64,000 bases of DNA from Epiperipatus broadwayi (Eukaryota > Onychophora > Udeonychophora > Euonychophora > Peripatidae), in assembly GCA_028023455.1 (NCBI GenBank), contig JAQFVV010000043.1, positions 1,301,483-1,365,482 on the forward strand, given 5' to 3'. The notes beneath the pieces are model-generated. The model was not told where the DNA came from and searched no databases. It saw only the letters and a program-made list of their open reading frames with translations. Made by a program: the position numbers and the translations under genes. Shown here in pieces: positions 63,570 to 64,000 of the stretch (its first letter is position 1; each line of letters begins with the position of its first letter).

Positions 63570-64000
63570 ATTATCACATGATCATTTCCTATATATACAC
63601 AAGCTGTCAAAGTTGTAACTAACTCTCCATACAGTAGTGCCACCCAGTGCAAACCATACTAATCAATGAATACTGAAAAGTTTGCATATAAAATCCCTAT
63701 CTAGTACCTACTCATCCAATAACAACTGACTCGTTTCTAACTATCAGCTTTCATCAATGTGGAGTTTGAATCTGAGAGCACCACACCTATAGGCACTAGA
63801 TAGGTATTTTGTTCACCTAAATTCAAAAATCTAGGTGCAATGCTCTCAAATCCAAGGCTCCTCATTGATAAAAGCCACAAGATAGAAATTAGGGAAGATT
63901 GGATGAGTTGATGCTAGGTATGGGTTTTTTGCAACCTTCCAGCATCCATAGACTATCATGGTTTGCACTGGGTGGCACTACTGTGTGGAGAGTTGGTTAT
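63570..64000. mobile_element. Family A element, decayed, reaching the window edge
   Basis: The left half starts AACTCTCCATACAGTAGTGC. The plus ribozyme region near 63860-63915 has TTGATAA and AGAAATTAG. The right end GGTGGCACTACTGTGTGGAG lies at the last bases. Confidence 0.65.

Overview
This is a very AT-rich window from an animal nuclear genome, probably an invertebrate with motile cilia. It has spliced exons of a cilium gene, long introns, tRNA-derived SINEs, LINE, Penelope-like, Ty3/gypsy and hAT debris, and no bacterial-type gene packing. The species cannot be fixed from sequence alone.

The only host gene recognised runs on the minus strand across nearly the whole window. Six exons (61504-61629, 38832-38951, 37502-37636, 20298-20497, 13453-13577, 1698-1899) have AG/GT borders and compatible phases. 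They join into about 302 continuous residues that I recognise as the N-terminal part of HYDIN, the central-pair protein of motile cilia. The start codon lies beyond the right edge, or was not seen, and most of the protein lies beyond the left edge. Everything else is intron, and the introns are largely built of mobile elements.

The most striking content is ribozyme-bearing repeats. At least seven sequence-distinct interspersed families carry the hammerhead ribozyme core: CTGANGA, a stem II hairpin, GAAA, a very short stem III, a cleavage-site H, and a paired stem I. Several occur as direct tandem monomers with one ribozyme per monomer (spacings 452, about 423, 380, 478 and 102 bp), the layout expected of retrozyme-like elements copied through self-cleaved, circularised RNA. 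Many also sit as head-to-head or tail-to-tail inverted copies. A Penelope-like retroelement remnant with a GIY-YIG endonuclease domain (55.5-56.4 kb) carries a decayed hammerhead in its 3' flank, so a possible source of enzyme is also present.

Layout: 0-13 kb, ribozyme repeats, SINEs, LINE tails and a hAT transposase relic. 13-20 kb, ribozyme families B, A and F plus a LINE tail. 21.3-22.0 kb, an uninterrupted GAA tract of about 670 bp. 22.1-24.6 kb, a Jockey/CR1-like LINE relic split by three younger insertions. 24.9-28.9 kb, palindromic ribozyme elements and SINEs. 29.0-36.3 kb, Ty3/gypsy-related LTR sequence, a gag-integrase fusion ORF and a higher-order satellite. 37-39.7 kb, a long palindrome, three HYDIN landmarks and SINEs amplified together with their target site. 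41.8-42.3 kb, a hAT MITE with a perfect 8-bp duplication. 42.5-50.5 kb, an LTR-internal-LTR-internal-LTR array bounded by one 5-bp duplication. 51-64 kb, an L1-like relic, an inverted-repeat element with an acidic repeat ORF, the Penelope relic, a second hAT relic and more ribozyme repeats.
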